From Lagopus muta (Eukaryota; Chordata; Aves; Galliformes; Phasianidae), in contig NC_064434.1 in NCBI RefSeq assembly GCF_023343835.1, positions 13,745,505-13,809,504 of the forward strand: DNA of 64,000 nt, given 5' to 3'. The position numbers and the translations under genes were made by a program. The notes beneath the pieces were generated by a model. That model had not been told where the DNA came from, ran no database searches, and saw nothing but the letters and a program-made list of their open reading frames with translations. This document shows positions 1 through 12,830 of the stretch, piece by piece; position 1 is the stretch's first letter, and each line of letters starts with the position of its first letter.

Positions 1-3000
1 AGCTGATACATTTATTCCACAGATAATTACCTGCACAATAAGATAGCAATAACAGTTTTGATATAATTCTTGGAAACTACTGAATTCAAAGCACTATATA
101 ATGACACTAAAACATCACACGATAGGAACAGTTCATTGCCTTGATTTTAAATAAATGTTTAATCTCATTAAAAAAAAAACAGATAAGAAAGTGGTGGAAA
201 TAAAATCCTATGCATTTTTTCCTATTCACAAACAGCAGAAGGCATAGATCCACATTTTCCTACCATAAAACTCAAAATGAAGACAACTACGTATATAAGG
301 ACACATTTGGCAGGCAGTCACACACAGCAATACAGAAAGGATTAATACCAAAAAAAAGACAATAAGCAAAGCATCAGGGTGAATTCCCAAACCTATAAAA
401 ATGTCTTTGATGATAATTCCTTGTCGGTACTGTTTATTTTTTTTATGACTGCAGTGTAAATACACTTCATCATTTCTATTTAAGGCAAATTTACTCAAGA
501 TATGCCTCCAACATTACAGATTTTACTACATTAAGCACTGTTATGCTGTTTAGCTAGGAAAAAAAAAAAATGTTTTCTTCATATGACATTCAATATTTGT
601 CATTTGTCATTTGTCAGCATTTTTTCTAAGCTATACCATGCATAAACAGCAATTCTCCTTTTCTGTTTCCTCAGAAATATACCACTGGCTGTATAGAGCT
701 AAGATTTCCTTTATTCCTCATGTAAATATTTAAGCATGAAAGGCAACAGATGGATAATGGCAAGTTAAAGCAAACTGAAAAAAATCAAGTCTTTGCAATC
801 CTTATATGTAACTATGCTACAAACCTATGCAACATAAGCATAAATGACACATTTAAATCTAACTTCACAAATAAGAATAGCCTCTTCCAGAGTCTAAGAG
901 AAGTTTGGATGAGTTAGACTTGCAGATGACTGAATAACTAATCACAGTCTAAATGCAAAAAGGCAAAGTTTTTTCAGTTCAAGTAAAAGATGTGGTGCTT
1001 ACCCTGTGTATGTGTGTAATATATGGATGCAATCATGTCTGTGTAAGTAGGGATGTTTGCATGCACGTGGTGGTGGCTGATAGTTACACCAGCCACCTTG
1101 TTTCCCCTTTGTGGTGCCTTTTATCCACACAAAACAAACCCAAGGTTGTGCCTGATCCCAGCTGAGAGTAAATGCCTTATTTTGTATGAGGGTGAGGAAG
1201 GAGTGACAGACACATCACTTATCATTCACCACACAGACTTGGTATTCATTAGAAAAGCCACAATCAATAAGAACCAAAAGGCAATTTTTCCCTGAAGATA
1301 ATGATGTCCAGCATCACTAGAGTGTTTACGAGTCTGATAGGCTTTCATTTATGAACACAAATCGCCTTTGAAAGTTTACAACTTCCTAGTCAAATTTGCC
1401 CTTACCAAAGAAGTGCTGTAAAATGCTTCCATTTTTATTAGTTCTACAAAACTGCATGGGCTTTCTCGTGGTTACTTTCAATATGTGTAAGATACATGAA
1501 TTTCAAAATGCAAATCAAATGCACATGTTGAACTGACTGCAATTTTTCACAAATTATGGAGCAATCTCCTCTGCTTTTTTCGTGGGAGTGAATGGGTGAT
1601 TTATTTTATTTTATTTGTAAAAGAGAAACTTTGGAAGCCATTAGCTACTTGTACAGAACACATGAACAAGAAAAGCAGAATTCAAACAGTTGTTTTTAAC
1701 TTGCTGTTTGACACTAGAAAATACCTTCCTTAACTTTGTGTATATCATTCACAGCATTATTAAGATTAAAAACTCGCCTAAGAGATTCTGAACGCTCATA
1801 TCCAAAAAGAATCCTTTAACAGAAGCCAAGAAATAGAAACATAAATAGACCGTAGTTGTAAAAACCTAAGTTAGAAGGCTATTTCTGTAAAACCTTGTAT
1901 TCGCAACATAAAAAGCAATACAGACATTTGTAATACAAAATCAATGTAATATTGCTTCAAAAGATTGTGCCTAACAGATATTCACAATGCAAAGATGATT
2001 AGGGCATAAGTGAAATTCCATCCCTAAATTGTTCTGTTCTGCTCCTGTGCTCATAGCATCCTCTGTCAGGAGCTAATCTCACGTGACAGGCCTGATCCAA
2101 AGCCATTTGAAGTCACTGGAATGTCTCCTCCTGACTTCAGGGAGCTTTGCTTCCAGCCCCTATAAACTTCAAGAACAATACAATTCATAGGAGGTTGTTT
2201 TAAGAGAACAATATCCACTATCTGAAAGGAAAAGAACATTCACTTCAAACAAAACTTACCTGCTGTGGTAGATTTGTTGGGTTCTTACTGTTAGATGTTT
2301 TGCTACTGTTGTCTGTGTGCATACCACAAATAAACCTTTCCAAAGTGAGAACATTCCATTTCCTTAGTAGAAGCCACAGAAAATCAACAGTAGTCCAACA
2401 CCAAATAAACCCCAAACCCTAAACTAAAAAAAAAAAGTATTCTTGAATGTACACACATCAGCAAAGACAAAAAAGTTTCAAAGGGTTATGTCACCACATA
2501 AAGGCCAAGCTCAGACAGCTATTTATTGTTTAAAAGTAGTAATATAAATGCAAGTCTTGAAACAGCAATTAACAGCGTTGTAAAAGCGGTGAAAGAAAAG
2601 CCCTATTGATGTGAACTATGTAGCTCTTTTTTATTAGAAAAAAATGGGATGATAATGAAGTACGGAACTCAATACTGAACCCATGTAAACATATAGCAGA
2701 AAATTTACTCTGATGAATAAGCAAATCCCAATCAGGTCCATAATCACAAAGTTCCCCAAGGCAGCAGACAGTGGTGGCTCTAACTTCCTCCCTCACACAA
2801 CAAATCTACTCACTACAGCTATTTTAGCTGCTCAGCATGAAGATGAACAAACAGAAACTTGCAATTAGGCACAAATATTCCAGAATGTTCACCTCTGGAG
2901 ACTGATCTCAGTGTTCCAGAGTGGGAAAAAAAAAAAAAGACTTGAAATCCTTCAGGATCTTTGTCATAAGATATAAAGGACTTAAATTTTTTTGTAGTTG

Positions 3001-4006
3001 TCTCAATATATTTAACGAAATTGACATTATTACCATTACTAGTTATCTTTTTCAGAAAGGTCTATAAAGCATTAGATCAAAACCAAGACAATACCTCAAA
3101 AAAATAAAGTAAATGAAACAAAACACAAAAGAAAAAGCAAGCAACATTTTCTCCAACGTAGAGATGCTATAATTTCCATCTCTTTCATCTAAACTTGTAG
3201 AACCAGAAACTGAAAGACTATTCACTTTCTAAGCCTATTCAAACTGATTTTTAGGCTGAATGGGCAAATCAAACCATTATAAATTTTATTTCAGGCCAGT
3301 AAAAAGAATGTTTTTGTGTGTGTGTTTTTTTTTCTAGATTAAATGGAAAAGAATTTCTCAGCTCAAACTGCATATATCATAAGTATTTTGTTACGATAAT
3401 TGTCAAACAGATATTCCATTTGACTCAATTAAAAATGCTTCATTTGGTTTCTTTGTTTCACCTTTTTGCTACTGAATTCATTTCCGAAATGAAATACAGC
3501 CCTAAACTGCAACTTCCACAGAATTCAATCAATATTAGACTTCAGCTTTGCATTTCATTTACATTTTTTTGCATGCATAAATTAATGAAGTGTTTAGTTC
3601 ACTCCAGAAGTACACATTCAGTAAATAAATTATCCATTTGTATATTTTGTTAAGCTTTATTCAGCCCTATATTTCAGGTATTGGAGCATTCACCCACATA
3701 GCTTTTCTACCATTTTTCTCCTCTTCCCACACAGACAGTTGGGACACAAACTGCTTGCTGCTGAGTACAACTAGCTGCTATTCTGATCCCCTCAAATCCA
3801 ATCTGTCCCCCCCCTTACTCTGTTCTTGCTGCTGCTACTGCTCACACTTCCTCAGCCTGCTGAGGACATGAGTTTCCAGCTACCCTCCCGCCCCTTCTCA
3901 GCATTCCCAGGTGCTGATAATCTATAATTTTTTTTTTCCCCATTGTTGCCGAATCTTTTCCTCCTTTTGGCAGATGCTACAGTTTTGCAAGTTTTAAGTA
4001 TCTTAC
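1..4006. other. Intergenic, AT-rich, no gene recognised
   Basis: No open frame here has coding character and no known exon was recognised. The stretch is AT-rich with short homopolymers (for example the A-runs near 560 and 2430) and a pyrimidine-rich edge from about 3700. By synteny it should lie between E2F6 and GREB1, or inside the 5' part of GREB1 on the - strand; that placement is inferred from the mammalian gene order. Confidence 0.5.
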
Positions 4007-4108
4007 CTCCGAGACCCTCTTTGTTGCTCTGTCTGTGACCACGCTGGAAGCAGAGAGTGATGGATATTAGGGAAGCATGAGCCTCCCCTGGCTGTTTAGC
4101 AGCGTGGT
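4007..4108 (-). ncRNA. Candidate non-coding (5' UTR) exon on the - strand
   Basis: Read on the - strand, a pyrimidine-rich stretch ending TTTCTTTGCAG at 4109-4119 is followed by 102 bases that end in GGAG and a near-consensus donor GTAAGA starting at 4006. The only ATG inside meets a stop within four codons, so it is not coding. Upstream (4130-4330 on the + strand) is a strongly pyrimidine-rich, GC-elevated stretch. In mammals GREB1 is transcribed away from E2F6 and begins with non-coding exons, so this could be an early GREB1 exon. That identity is inference; only the acceptor/donor pair is seen. Confidence 0.3.
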
Positions 4109-5319
4109 CTGCAAAGAAAGATAGATAGAGATGCTGCTCTCTCCTCCTCCCCCCCTCGCTGTCCCAGCTTCCTCCTCCCTCCGCCCTCCTTCCCAGCCAC
4201 AAACTCCAGTTCTGTCTGTGCTTCAACACAATACACTACCTCTCAGTACCAGCCACCTAAGGTCAAGAATACGAACCCTTCACCCTCCCCCCCGCCTTTT
4301 CCTCTCCAGCCTCATGCATCCTCACCCCTGCTTCCCACAGAATATGGTATCTTCCCAACTATTTCCCCTTATTTGGCTCCAGGGTCTAAAGCACAGACAA
4401 TTTCAGCAGCCCCAGGAGAGAGAAGAAAAAATAATAATTATAAAACAGGAGATATTGGACAAACATCTTTATATCATGTGAAGGGAAACAGGAGGTTTTT
4501 GGGAGAAACTGGAAACTTTGGGGTTGTATTTGTGAGTAGCCACAGCAGCCAAAACCTGCCAGTTGGAGATTAGTTTTAAAGATCTATACAAACTAAAGAA
4601 GGGTGCCCTAAACTGCTAATTATCTCCCAAATCTAGTTTACCTGCTGCTTGTACTCTTTGTTTCACTACCTTTATTATAAATAGTATTTTAAAGGAGCTT
4701 CCAATTTTTTTTTCCCCCTGTTAAAGCCAGATTTCAGTATAATCTGATGATGCAACAGCTATTAGTGAAAACATAACCAGTGGCATTTTTTCAAAATGAG
4801 GAACAACGCAATAACTGCCATTGAAATCGCTGAAAGCACAGTAATAAGTCCTCTGATTTCTCAGCTTGGGTGATAAGCATTGAAGAAGTCTTTTTTCATT
4901 TGCTGGCTGGTAACACATTCAGGTGACCAACACAAGGCTCTCAAGCAGTACATAAAATGACCACTAGCCAACGTTTTCTTCTTCAAGACCTACTTTTAGA
5001 CATCTAATAGGTCACTCCTTCCAAAAGGATTTTTGTTACAGAGACTACAAAGAGAGTTAAGGTGATGCTGAAGGCTTCTAAAAGATGTTGTCTGATAAAC
5101 TTTAAAAATTAAGTGGGCAGGGTCTCCCTCTGGAGGTCTCAAGCAGTACCTAACTCGCCTTAGAGATGTATGGGGATGCCTTAGGCACATCACAAGGTTG
5201 GTTTTAATTGGGTACAGTATGGCAAAAAAATGATAGCAGTATCTTCAAATAGGATACAGGCATTACTGAGCAATAACAGGTAATTAAGAAGGAAAATTAC
5301 TTCACCCCTTCCAAACAAC
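4109..5319. other. Intergenic, no gene recognised
   Basis: The first 250 bases are rich in C and T on the + strand. The remainder is unremarkable AT-rich sequence without a supported gene or a repeat I can name. Confidence 0.4.
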
Positions 5320-5530
5320 TGGCCCAAGAGAAGTGCAGTCTCTATCCACAAAGATGCTACTCCCTCAGCTGCTAACCCTTATTGAAGATGAGGAGAAGTG
5401 GCTCCAGGCTCAACCCCTTCTGGTTACTCTGGTGCACTGCTTACACCTGAGCTCCCTGGGTCAGCCACACTTTCTCACCTCATGCTCAACCACTGGTTCA
5501 GGCTGTGACCTGGGAATTCCACTGCAGATG
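5320..5530 (+). repeat. Unidentified interspersed repeat, copy 1
   Basis: Aligns by eye over roughly 190 bases with 6190-6420 in the same orientation. Shared blocks include AGGAGA-GTG followed by CCAGGCTC-ACCCCTTC, a GGTTCAGG block, and matching spacing between them. The family is not one I can name with certainty; it has the look of a non-autonomous or LTR-derived avian repeat. The copies are diverged, so insertion was old. Confidence 0.45.
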
Positions 5531-6189
5531 CCTTAAAAATATAAGCAAAAAATCCATGTTTTTTCATTGTGGGTGGTCTCATATGGTAAATAGCAGGCAC
5601 AATCCATCTGTGGTTAAGAAGAAGGTGGTCTATGAGGCAGAAAAGCCACTGCTTGTAATCCATGGATCATCTCACAGGTAGGAGAAATGCTTTCTAAAGA
5701 GACTGTGCATAACAGCAACATCTGTTACATCAAAACAAACTCCTGATCAAACTTACTAGAATTTCTGATAAATGTGAAAAGAATCAGAACGTATTTTCAC
5801 CTTCATTCTGTGGTATGATAAGCAAAGTAACTAGTATAACCAATACAGATTTGATTAAGCTTAAAAATTATAACTTGAAAGATTGAAATGTAAGTAATTA
5901 CAGAGTTAGTCTAGTTTTTGCCCAGAAAAGAATGTTTAAGAAAAAAATTAATCCAGACTTGCTAAATCTTATACATGCATTATGCAATACACTTAAAGCA
6001 GTTTCTTCCACCTTTTCCTCTGCAATAAGACCCATATCGTAGCATAGTTATATCCCCTCTCTTTGTTAAAGCTCTTGGCACCTGGTTTAAACTGAATGCA
6101 TAATCAATGGATATTAAGATGTTATAATCACAAAATAAACAAGAGAGTTAGGCAAAGAAAACTATGATAACAAAAGAGACTAAATGCAA

Positions 6190-6420
6190 GGCTTACTCTT
6201 ATGCTGGGCTCACCCACAGAACACCAGCAGAGGCAATCTCCAGAAGAGATCCTTCCCCACTTGTAGCCAGCTCTTAAATAGGTCTAGGAGAGGTGCAGCC
6301 AGGCTCCACCCCTTCCTGCAGCACAGGTGAATTGCCTTCAGCTGTGCTCCTGTGGTTGACTCATGGCTTGCCTCAGGTGATCAATCAAAGGTTCAGGACT
6401 CAGCAGTTCCCATACACTGA
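6190..6420 (+). repeat. Unidentified interspersed repeat, copy 2
   Basis: Partner of the 5320-5530 copy in the same orientation, about 870 bases further on. It contains CTCTTAAATAGG, GGCTCCACCCCTTCC and CAGGTGATCAATCAAAGG in that order. The two copies may be independent insertions or the ends of one small element. Confidence 0.45.
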
Positions 6421-7449
6421 ACAAAATGCATCAGATACTAATATTTAGTGCTCAAAAATGGGCTATATGTGTGAGCTGCAGCACAAGAGTGTGCTGCTTG
6501 TATTTGTGCTCAAAAGAGACTGGCACATCCACCTGTCTTCTCTAATTTCAAAAAACAAAATCATTCTAATTTCAGAAAAATGGTGCAGACAAACATTAAG
6601 GTAAAGAAACAACATGAATTTCTGGACAACTTTTGATAATTAAGTGTACATCAAGACTTTTCTATCTGAGCTGTAAGCTACAATATATATTTTTTAAAAA
6701 CTAATGCCATCCTTAAATGCATGGGGAAATATTTCATACCACACTTTCAACCAACAGGATAAATACTGTTTTCAAGCAGACTTTACCACCCGAAAGAGAC
6801 AAGAGTACCACTCTTAAGTTATAGCAGAAAGCTGCTCAGACCTTCTGGTTTTCAGACCAGGAACACTCCTTGCAAGCTTTACAGAAACAATCTGAGTAAG
6901 TATCAGCGACAGTTTCAGACCGATCTGCTCAAGTTGCAGCTGTTACAGCTTGTAGGCGCCTATTGGGACGCCCTACTGACACAAAATGCAGCCCTTTGCC
7001 CTCACAGTGGACAGCTCTCGCTTTCAGCCAAAAAACAGTAGCAGCCCCAGAACAAGGCAACCCAAGGCAACCCAAAAGCTATTTCCTCCTTGCTACCTGC
7101 TTTTCTCCCAGTTCAGGGAAGTAATTCAGAATAGAGAGAATGTGAAGATGTTGCCAAAACCACACTTCTCAATACCACTTTTTGATGCTCCTTCTGCTCT
7201 GCTCTTGCTACAGCTGCTAACTGTATGTGCATAATGATGGACTGTTACCCACTTAGTGAAAAGGTTTTTGAGCACTGCAGACAGCTCCTGAAAACAGCTA
7301 AATGCTCAGCAGTTGTCAAAAAGACGCACACAGGACTAAGAGAAGAATGGAGAACAGAAAAGAAAGTATCAGTTTGACAGTGCATTTAGTCCTCACTTGC
7401 AGAATTCTCACATACTGCATATTCGTCTGATCATTGGAACACAAGATAA
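6421..7449. other. Intergenic, no gene recognised
   Basis: Mixed-composition sequence without a supported gene, RNA or nameable repeat. A short open frame at 6986-7234 has no coding support. Confidence 0.4.
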
Positions 7450-7715
7450 TTTATAGAATCATATGAATTGGAAGGAACCTTTAAAGGTCATCTGGTCTAA
7501 CTTCCCTGCAATGAACAGCGACAACTAAAGCTAGAGCAGGCTGCTCACAGCTCTGTCCAGCTGCCCCTGAATGGTTCCAGGGATGGGACATCCACCACCT
7601 CCCTGGATAATCTGTTCCAGTGCCTCTCCACCCTTACTGTAAAAGACATTTTCTTTACATGCAGTCTAAATCTCCCCTCTTTTAGTTTCAAATGATTTCC
7701 TTTGCCAGTTCTACT
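7450..7715 (-). mobile_element. CR1 LINE 3' end, antisense
   Basis: Starts with the CR1 tail in antisense (ATAGAATCATATGAATTGGAAGGAA) and runs through the usual antisense 3' UTR landmarks: GGGATGGGACATCCACCACC, CTGTTCCAGTGCCTC, and the AAATCTCCCCTCTTTTAG block. Moderately diverged. It joins directly to the endonuclease remnant at 7725-8130. Confidence 0.85.
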
Positions 7716-7724
7716 CCACCCCCT

Positions 7725-8130
7725 TGTCCTTGAAGGCAGCTTCTCAGGGAGTTTTGTTGACTAATTCCCTGAAGAGCTGGAAGTTGGCTTTCCTAAAATT
7801 TAGCGTCCTGATTGCACTCTTCATCTATCCCATATTCCCCAGGAATGTGAACTCCACCATTGTCAGATCACTGCAGCCCAGGCAGCCTCTAGTCCTAATA
7901 TCACCAATCAGTTCACTTGTGCTGGTGAGCAACAGGTCCAGCATCCATCCTGGTGGGGCTGTCTACTACTTGGCTCGGGAAGTTATCCTTGATGCATTCA
8001 AGGAGGCTCTTGGATTGCCTACAGCTTGCCATGCTATTTTTCCAGTAGATGTCAGGGTAGTTAAAGTCTCTCAGAAGGATAAGAAAATCCATATTGGAAG
8101 AGACAATAGCAAGCCTCTAGACCAGTCAAA
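7725..8130 (-). pseudogene. CR1 ORF2 endonuclease-domain remnant
   Basis: On the - strand the conceptual translation contains RDFNYPDIYW followed by SLLECIKDNFPSQVVDSPTR and, after frame breaks, RGCLGCSD and MVEF. This is the order typical of the CR1 apurinic-type endonuclease (the family normally reads GDFN-PDI-W, then FLECI, then GCSDHE-V-F). Frameshifts and stops make it inactive. The reverse transcriptase region that should follow is missing, and the 3' end (7450-7715) follows at once, so a large internal deletion or two neighbouring insertions are implied. Confidence 0.75.
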
Positions 8131-8260
8131 AAAGAGTCAGCTATGAGGTGAAGATGCTCTGGGCCTTTATCCAGTTGTCTTGGAAGCCTCCAATGATGGA
8201 GACTACACAAGTCCTCTGGACATCCTGTTCCACTGCTTTACTATCTTCACGTTAGGAAAA
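8131..8260 (-). repeat. CR1-like 3' UTR fragment, antisense
   Basis: Contains the antisense order GGAAGCCTCCAATGATGGAG, then ACATCCTGTTCCACTGC, then a TTAGGAAA block, which resembles another CR1 subfamily 3' region. Short and diverged, so the assignment is moderate. Confidence 0.4.
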
Positions 8261-8469
8261 AAAATTAAACAAACAAACAAAAAAACCTTTCTAATTTTTT
8301 CCTTACAAATTACAGTTCTCTTCCTTTCAAATGTCACAGTGAACAGGCTATGCCAGAACAGAAAAGCAGCATAGTAGAATGACTACAGACTTGAAATAAC
8401 TTCCACACAAAAAAAAAGAATACATAGGGTAGGAGCCTTCTGATTGAAAAGCAGGTAACTATGCCGATA

Positions 8470-8900
8470 AATTACAAAAAGGCTGGAGTTGGAAGGGACC
8501 TTACAGCTCATGTAGCCCCTGCAGTGGGCTTGTTGCCACCCACTGTGTCAGGCTGCCCAGGGCCCATCCAACCCAACCCTAAATGCTTCCAGGAATGGAG
8601 AATCCACAGCTTCTCTGGGCAGCCTGTGACAGTGCCTCACCACCCTCCAAGTAAAGAACTCCCTCCTAACATCTAACCTGTATCTCCCCTCTTTTAACTA
8701 AAACCATTCCCCTTTAGCCTATCACTATCAGACTGTGTACATAATGGTCTCCTTACTGTTTATAAGCTCCTTTTTTAGGAAGGCTGCAATGAGGTCTTCC
8801 CAGAGTCTTCTCCAGGCTGAACAAGCCCAGCTCCTTCAATCTTGCTTCATAAGAGAGGTGCTCCCAGTCCTTTGATCATCTTTGTCACCTTCCACCACCA
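8470..8900 (-). mobile_element. CR1 LINE 3' portion, antisense
   Basis: Begins near GGCTGGAGTTGGAAGGGACC and continues through GGCTGCCCAGGGCCCATCCAA, AATCCACAGCTTCTCTGGGC, the CCCCTCTTTTAACTAAAACC block and TCTTCTCCAGGCTGAACAAG to TTTGATCATCTTTGTCACC. About 430 bases of a fairly well preserved 5'-truncated copy. Open frames across it are shadows of the repeat. Confidence 0.9.
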
Positions 8901-11507
8901 TTAGCTATGCATTCTGGCAGTGATGAACAAGAGCCTGCGTGCTGTGCACATGAAAATATGCTCGAATCTGCAGAATAAAATAGGAGGCATGACTTTTGGA
9001 GCAGCCCTCATACATGGATACTCCGTAGAGGCCCTTAAATGGGCAGCGCTGATGCAGTACATTCATTTTCCAGAACATCTGTTACAAGTGGACACTCCAG
9101 AGAGAGCACCACTTTACATCTCTGCTCTTGAACTCTTCCAGCAACTGGCTGTTCCCACTGATCATTACCATGTACAGAATATAAACAACATACTTCAGTA
9201 CCTCATATTCGTAGAAAGCAAAGTTTTTTGCAGGCTTTCCTGTGTCCTTTTAGTAAAACACAATTCTATCATTTTTATTATGGGTAAGAAAAGAACCTGC
9301 ATACAACATCAATGGTGTAACTGAGCAAAAGCATAAGTCTTTCACGAAGATATTTTAAGACAATGCACTGCAACACAGTTAAAGATAAAATCAAGTAGTC
9401 ATTTTCTATTTATTATATGTTGAAGTAGTCACAACAGAAAAACTTTATTTGTGGATTTCCGTCAGCAATATTTAGCACAAATCTTGTACTAAGGACACAC
9501 TTAACAATCTTCATTGCTTCTTCATAGACTATTTTTAAATCGCTTACCACTGCAAAGAGGTAATAAAAGGCACTAGCATGAAGTATTCAAGTTCTCAGTG
9601 GAGTCAAATTAGCAATGAATTGGTGTTTTCCCTCAAATCTGAGTTCCTGCCAACTTCTCATGACAGGACACCAAAACAGCTCCTTAACTTTACCAGAAAA
9701 GCTACACTACGAATTCCAGAAGCACAAGACCATGACTGCCTTTCCAGCTTACAAAGCAGAGTCGTACCTGTGGCAGAAGCCCAGGTTTCTGAGCAGAGCC
9801 CATAGATCTGTGGAACAGCCCGGGGGTTGTCATGGCAGCCATGAAATTCTGAGCTACTCCAGAAGACTGATTCTCTGTATGAACTGCAAGTGCCTAATTT
9901 ACATGCTCAGCACCAGGAACCAGCTGAATCATTCCAGTTAAGGTATCAATATGAGCATAGAATTTTGATTCAGGTATAATCACTAGGCCACAATGTTCTC
10001 CTGCTTTATGGAAAATGTAGAGAAGTGTCTTCTAAAAGGTTACAGATGCGTTGCCACTGAAATGTTCAAATAAAAAGCAAGTCTGCCTTCAAGAATCCAC
10101 CTTCTGATAGAGGTCAATATTTATTTTGCATTATTGATCTTAAGCAACCTTCTTAGGTGCCTATCAGCTATTTTTTTTTTTCTATTTGTATCTGACTGGA
10201 CCTTTGATCTTCTTGAGCCTTTTAATAAAATAGCAGGAAAATTCTCTATCATTTACGTTGTAAGCATGACCTAAGGTAATAATTAAATAAACTCCACTGC
10301 CCAAAAGGAAAAATACTAATACCCATAATATCCTTCACAAAGAGAGGGTAAGTGGGGACATGTTTCTGTCAATAGACATTTAGGTGGCTGCAGGAATGGG
10401 GAAATAATCACATCACACATAATCTAAATGTTTGAGGATATTAACAGAAATTGCAGTAGCAGTTTTTTTCCTCTGACAGTAGCAGAGGACATATTCAGAA
10501 ACTACAAATATCATTAAACATCAGATTCTTAATAATCACTAATAATCAGTAATAATCAGCACTGAATCATAACCTCCTTAATTATCACAAAACCCAGCTG
10601 ACACTGAAATATTACGAATCTTTGACCCCTTAGCAGAAAACAGACAAGACACTTCACAGCTATCTAAAACATTCCAGTCATAAAATAAATATAAATCAAA
10701 ATATAAATTAAATATAAATAAATAAACCCTTTGGATTTGTGCATCTACATTTTGCATGAAATTCTCATTTCTTCACAAGCTCTGCTTTTAACTGCGTGAA
10801 TCCTAAGTACTCAATATGTAGTCCACAGAATGAATCCTCCCCACAGAACCACTGATTTGGCTTATAGCCTTTTCCTCTTTTGCTAGGATACAGTTTTTTC
10901 TTTTACTCATATGCGAAAGAACTCATTATCAATAAGCAGTTGCATTCAAATAGTGGCTGGATACACTAGGAAAATTAGTGTATCATAATGTATGGTATGC
11001 TTACTATATGGCCAAAATACAGGCATCTCCACGTATGTGACTGAAGGTGAGCAAAACTTAAAGCACACATTTGCATTTTAGTTATTTATTTAGCATGCCA
11101 GTCTGATTATTCCTGGAAAAATGTCATTGAAATCTTGAGAAATGAGAGGAATATAATTATGGTAACCACTCCAATTCTTTTTTGGGATTTTTTTTTTTTT
11201 TTTTTTTGCTTTGCTGGAGTTTAGCTAAATATAATATTCACAATCGCGATTCGTTATTTATTAGAATTTGCCTTTCAACCAAAAGCAACTCAGGATCCTG
11301 AGTATTATAGGCAAAGCTGAATTTGGCCATTCCATAGGTAGAAACTATTTTGTTTCTTTAGTGGGGAAATGAAGCTGCTTTCTCCTAGTGAGGGAATAAA
11401 CTGAGAATTTTCAGCACTTTTTGGTAGTAACAAATCGTTTACCTAAGTTTCACATTAATTAATCCCCGTTTCATGTCCTATCCCACAATTTTAAGGTGCT
11501 CCTTCTT
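8901..11507. other. Intergenic, with an unexplained open frame at 8920-9324
   Basis: Directly after the CR1 copy a 134-codon + strand frame opens (8920-9324) with mixed, protein-like composition in its first 90 codons (for example LYISALELFQQL). No homology or splice frame supports it as a gene. The rest is AT-rich, including an AAAT-rich patch at 10680-10732 and a T20 run at 11188-11207. Confidence 0.35.
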
Positions 11508-11912
11508 CACAGAATCACCAACTTGCAGTGGTTGGAAGGGACATCAAGAGATCATTGAATCCAACCCCTTACAATAGGTCACACAGGTGGGCATCAAGAT
11601 GGATCTTGAATATCTCCAAAGAAGGAGACTCCACAACCTCTCTGGGCAGCCTGCTCCAGTGCTCTGTCACCCACTGTAAAGAAGTTCTTCTGCATACTTG
11701 TGTGAAACTTCATATGTTCCAGTTTTTGGACACTGCCCCTTGTCCTGTTACTACACATCACTGAAAAGAGTCTGAGCTCATCCATTTGCCTCCTGCACTT
11801 CTTTTTATAAACTTTGATCAGATCCCCTCTCAGTCTTCTTTTCACCAGGCCAAACAGACCAAGGTTACTCAGCCTTTCCTCATATGGGAGATGATCCAGG
11901 CCCTTAACCATC
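11508..11912 (-). mobile_element. CR1 LINE 3' portion, antisense
   Basis: Starts ACAGAATCACCAACTTGCAG and GGTTGGAAGGGACATC, then carries GGAGACTCCACAACCTCTCT, GGGCAGCCTGCTCCAGTGCTC, a CCCCTTGTCCTGTTACTAC block and CTCAGCCTTTCCTCATATGG. About 400 bases, 5'-truncated. Confidence 0.88.
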
Positions 11913-12830
11913 TTTTTTTTTTCAGTCATATTAAGCTGAGCACAAGAAAGACAGTACTATTACTAGAAACACATTTTAATTATTACATTTTACAGTGTAG
12001 AAAATTACATGGTAGCATTAAAACTCTCTATATCAATATGTAGTGGTGAGAACCTTAACAGGATTTGAATGAGATCAGGAAGTTTAAACAAGCAGACATA
12101 AAAATATATACAGAGAATTGCACCTATATGATACTTACATCTATCATTTGTCTTTAATGATTTCATACCTTTTCAGGTACTTTTTCAGGATGCTATTAGC
12201 TTTGCTTCATCTTTACAATAGTACACATGCATCTCCTGGAAAATCCAGCTGCAAGATTTAATTAAAGAGAAGACAGCATTTGAGACCAGAAGTGTATGAT
12301 TTTTTAGAGAACAAGGCCTTCATTTTAACTGCTGGAGATACGATACACATAAAGAAAAGAAATACATATCATATAGGGATATAAAGGTACCTGGCAGGTG
12401 ATATAGTTTCTAAAGTTAGAATTACAAATACAGGCTAATAAACAATAATTTCACAATAGTGTAACAAAATAAGAAAAGTGGAATAAATGCCATTCAAAAT
12501 AAACCTTAATATGTTAGAATGATAAAATCCTTCTTTGCATGAGATCTCAACCTTGCAGCATTACAGTCCTGCATGAGGATCGCCAGTGAGATTTTTTTTA
12601 AGTCTTATTTCAGCTGCTCAGCATGGAAGTACAACATACATGCCAAAGTGTTATAGAGAAATATGTTAGATTTATTCTATTAACGTAATAGACATTAAAT
12701 TATACAGCTGAAGTATTTTCTAAGAAAATGGCATTTTGAAATTCAAATACAGTTCCTCAAAAATTATAATGAAATAATTGTTCTAGGGTACATTAATTAT
12801 AAAAAATCCCATTTAGCAAATGGAATTATT

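Noticed and set aside
226..498. 90-codon - strand frame with a hydrophobic, membrane-like segment
   Set aside because: The frame opens at TTG, not ATG, in AT-rich DNA. T-rich runs alone explain the hydrophobic stretch, and no family was recognised.
11594..11929. 111-codon - strand frame resembling a protein
   Set aside because: It is the conceptual translation of an antisense CR1 3' region, a common repeat artefact.
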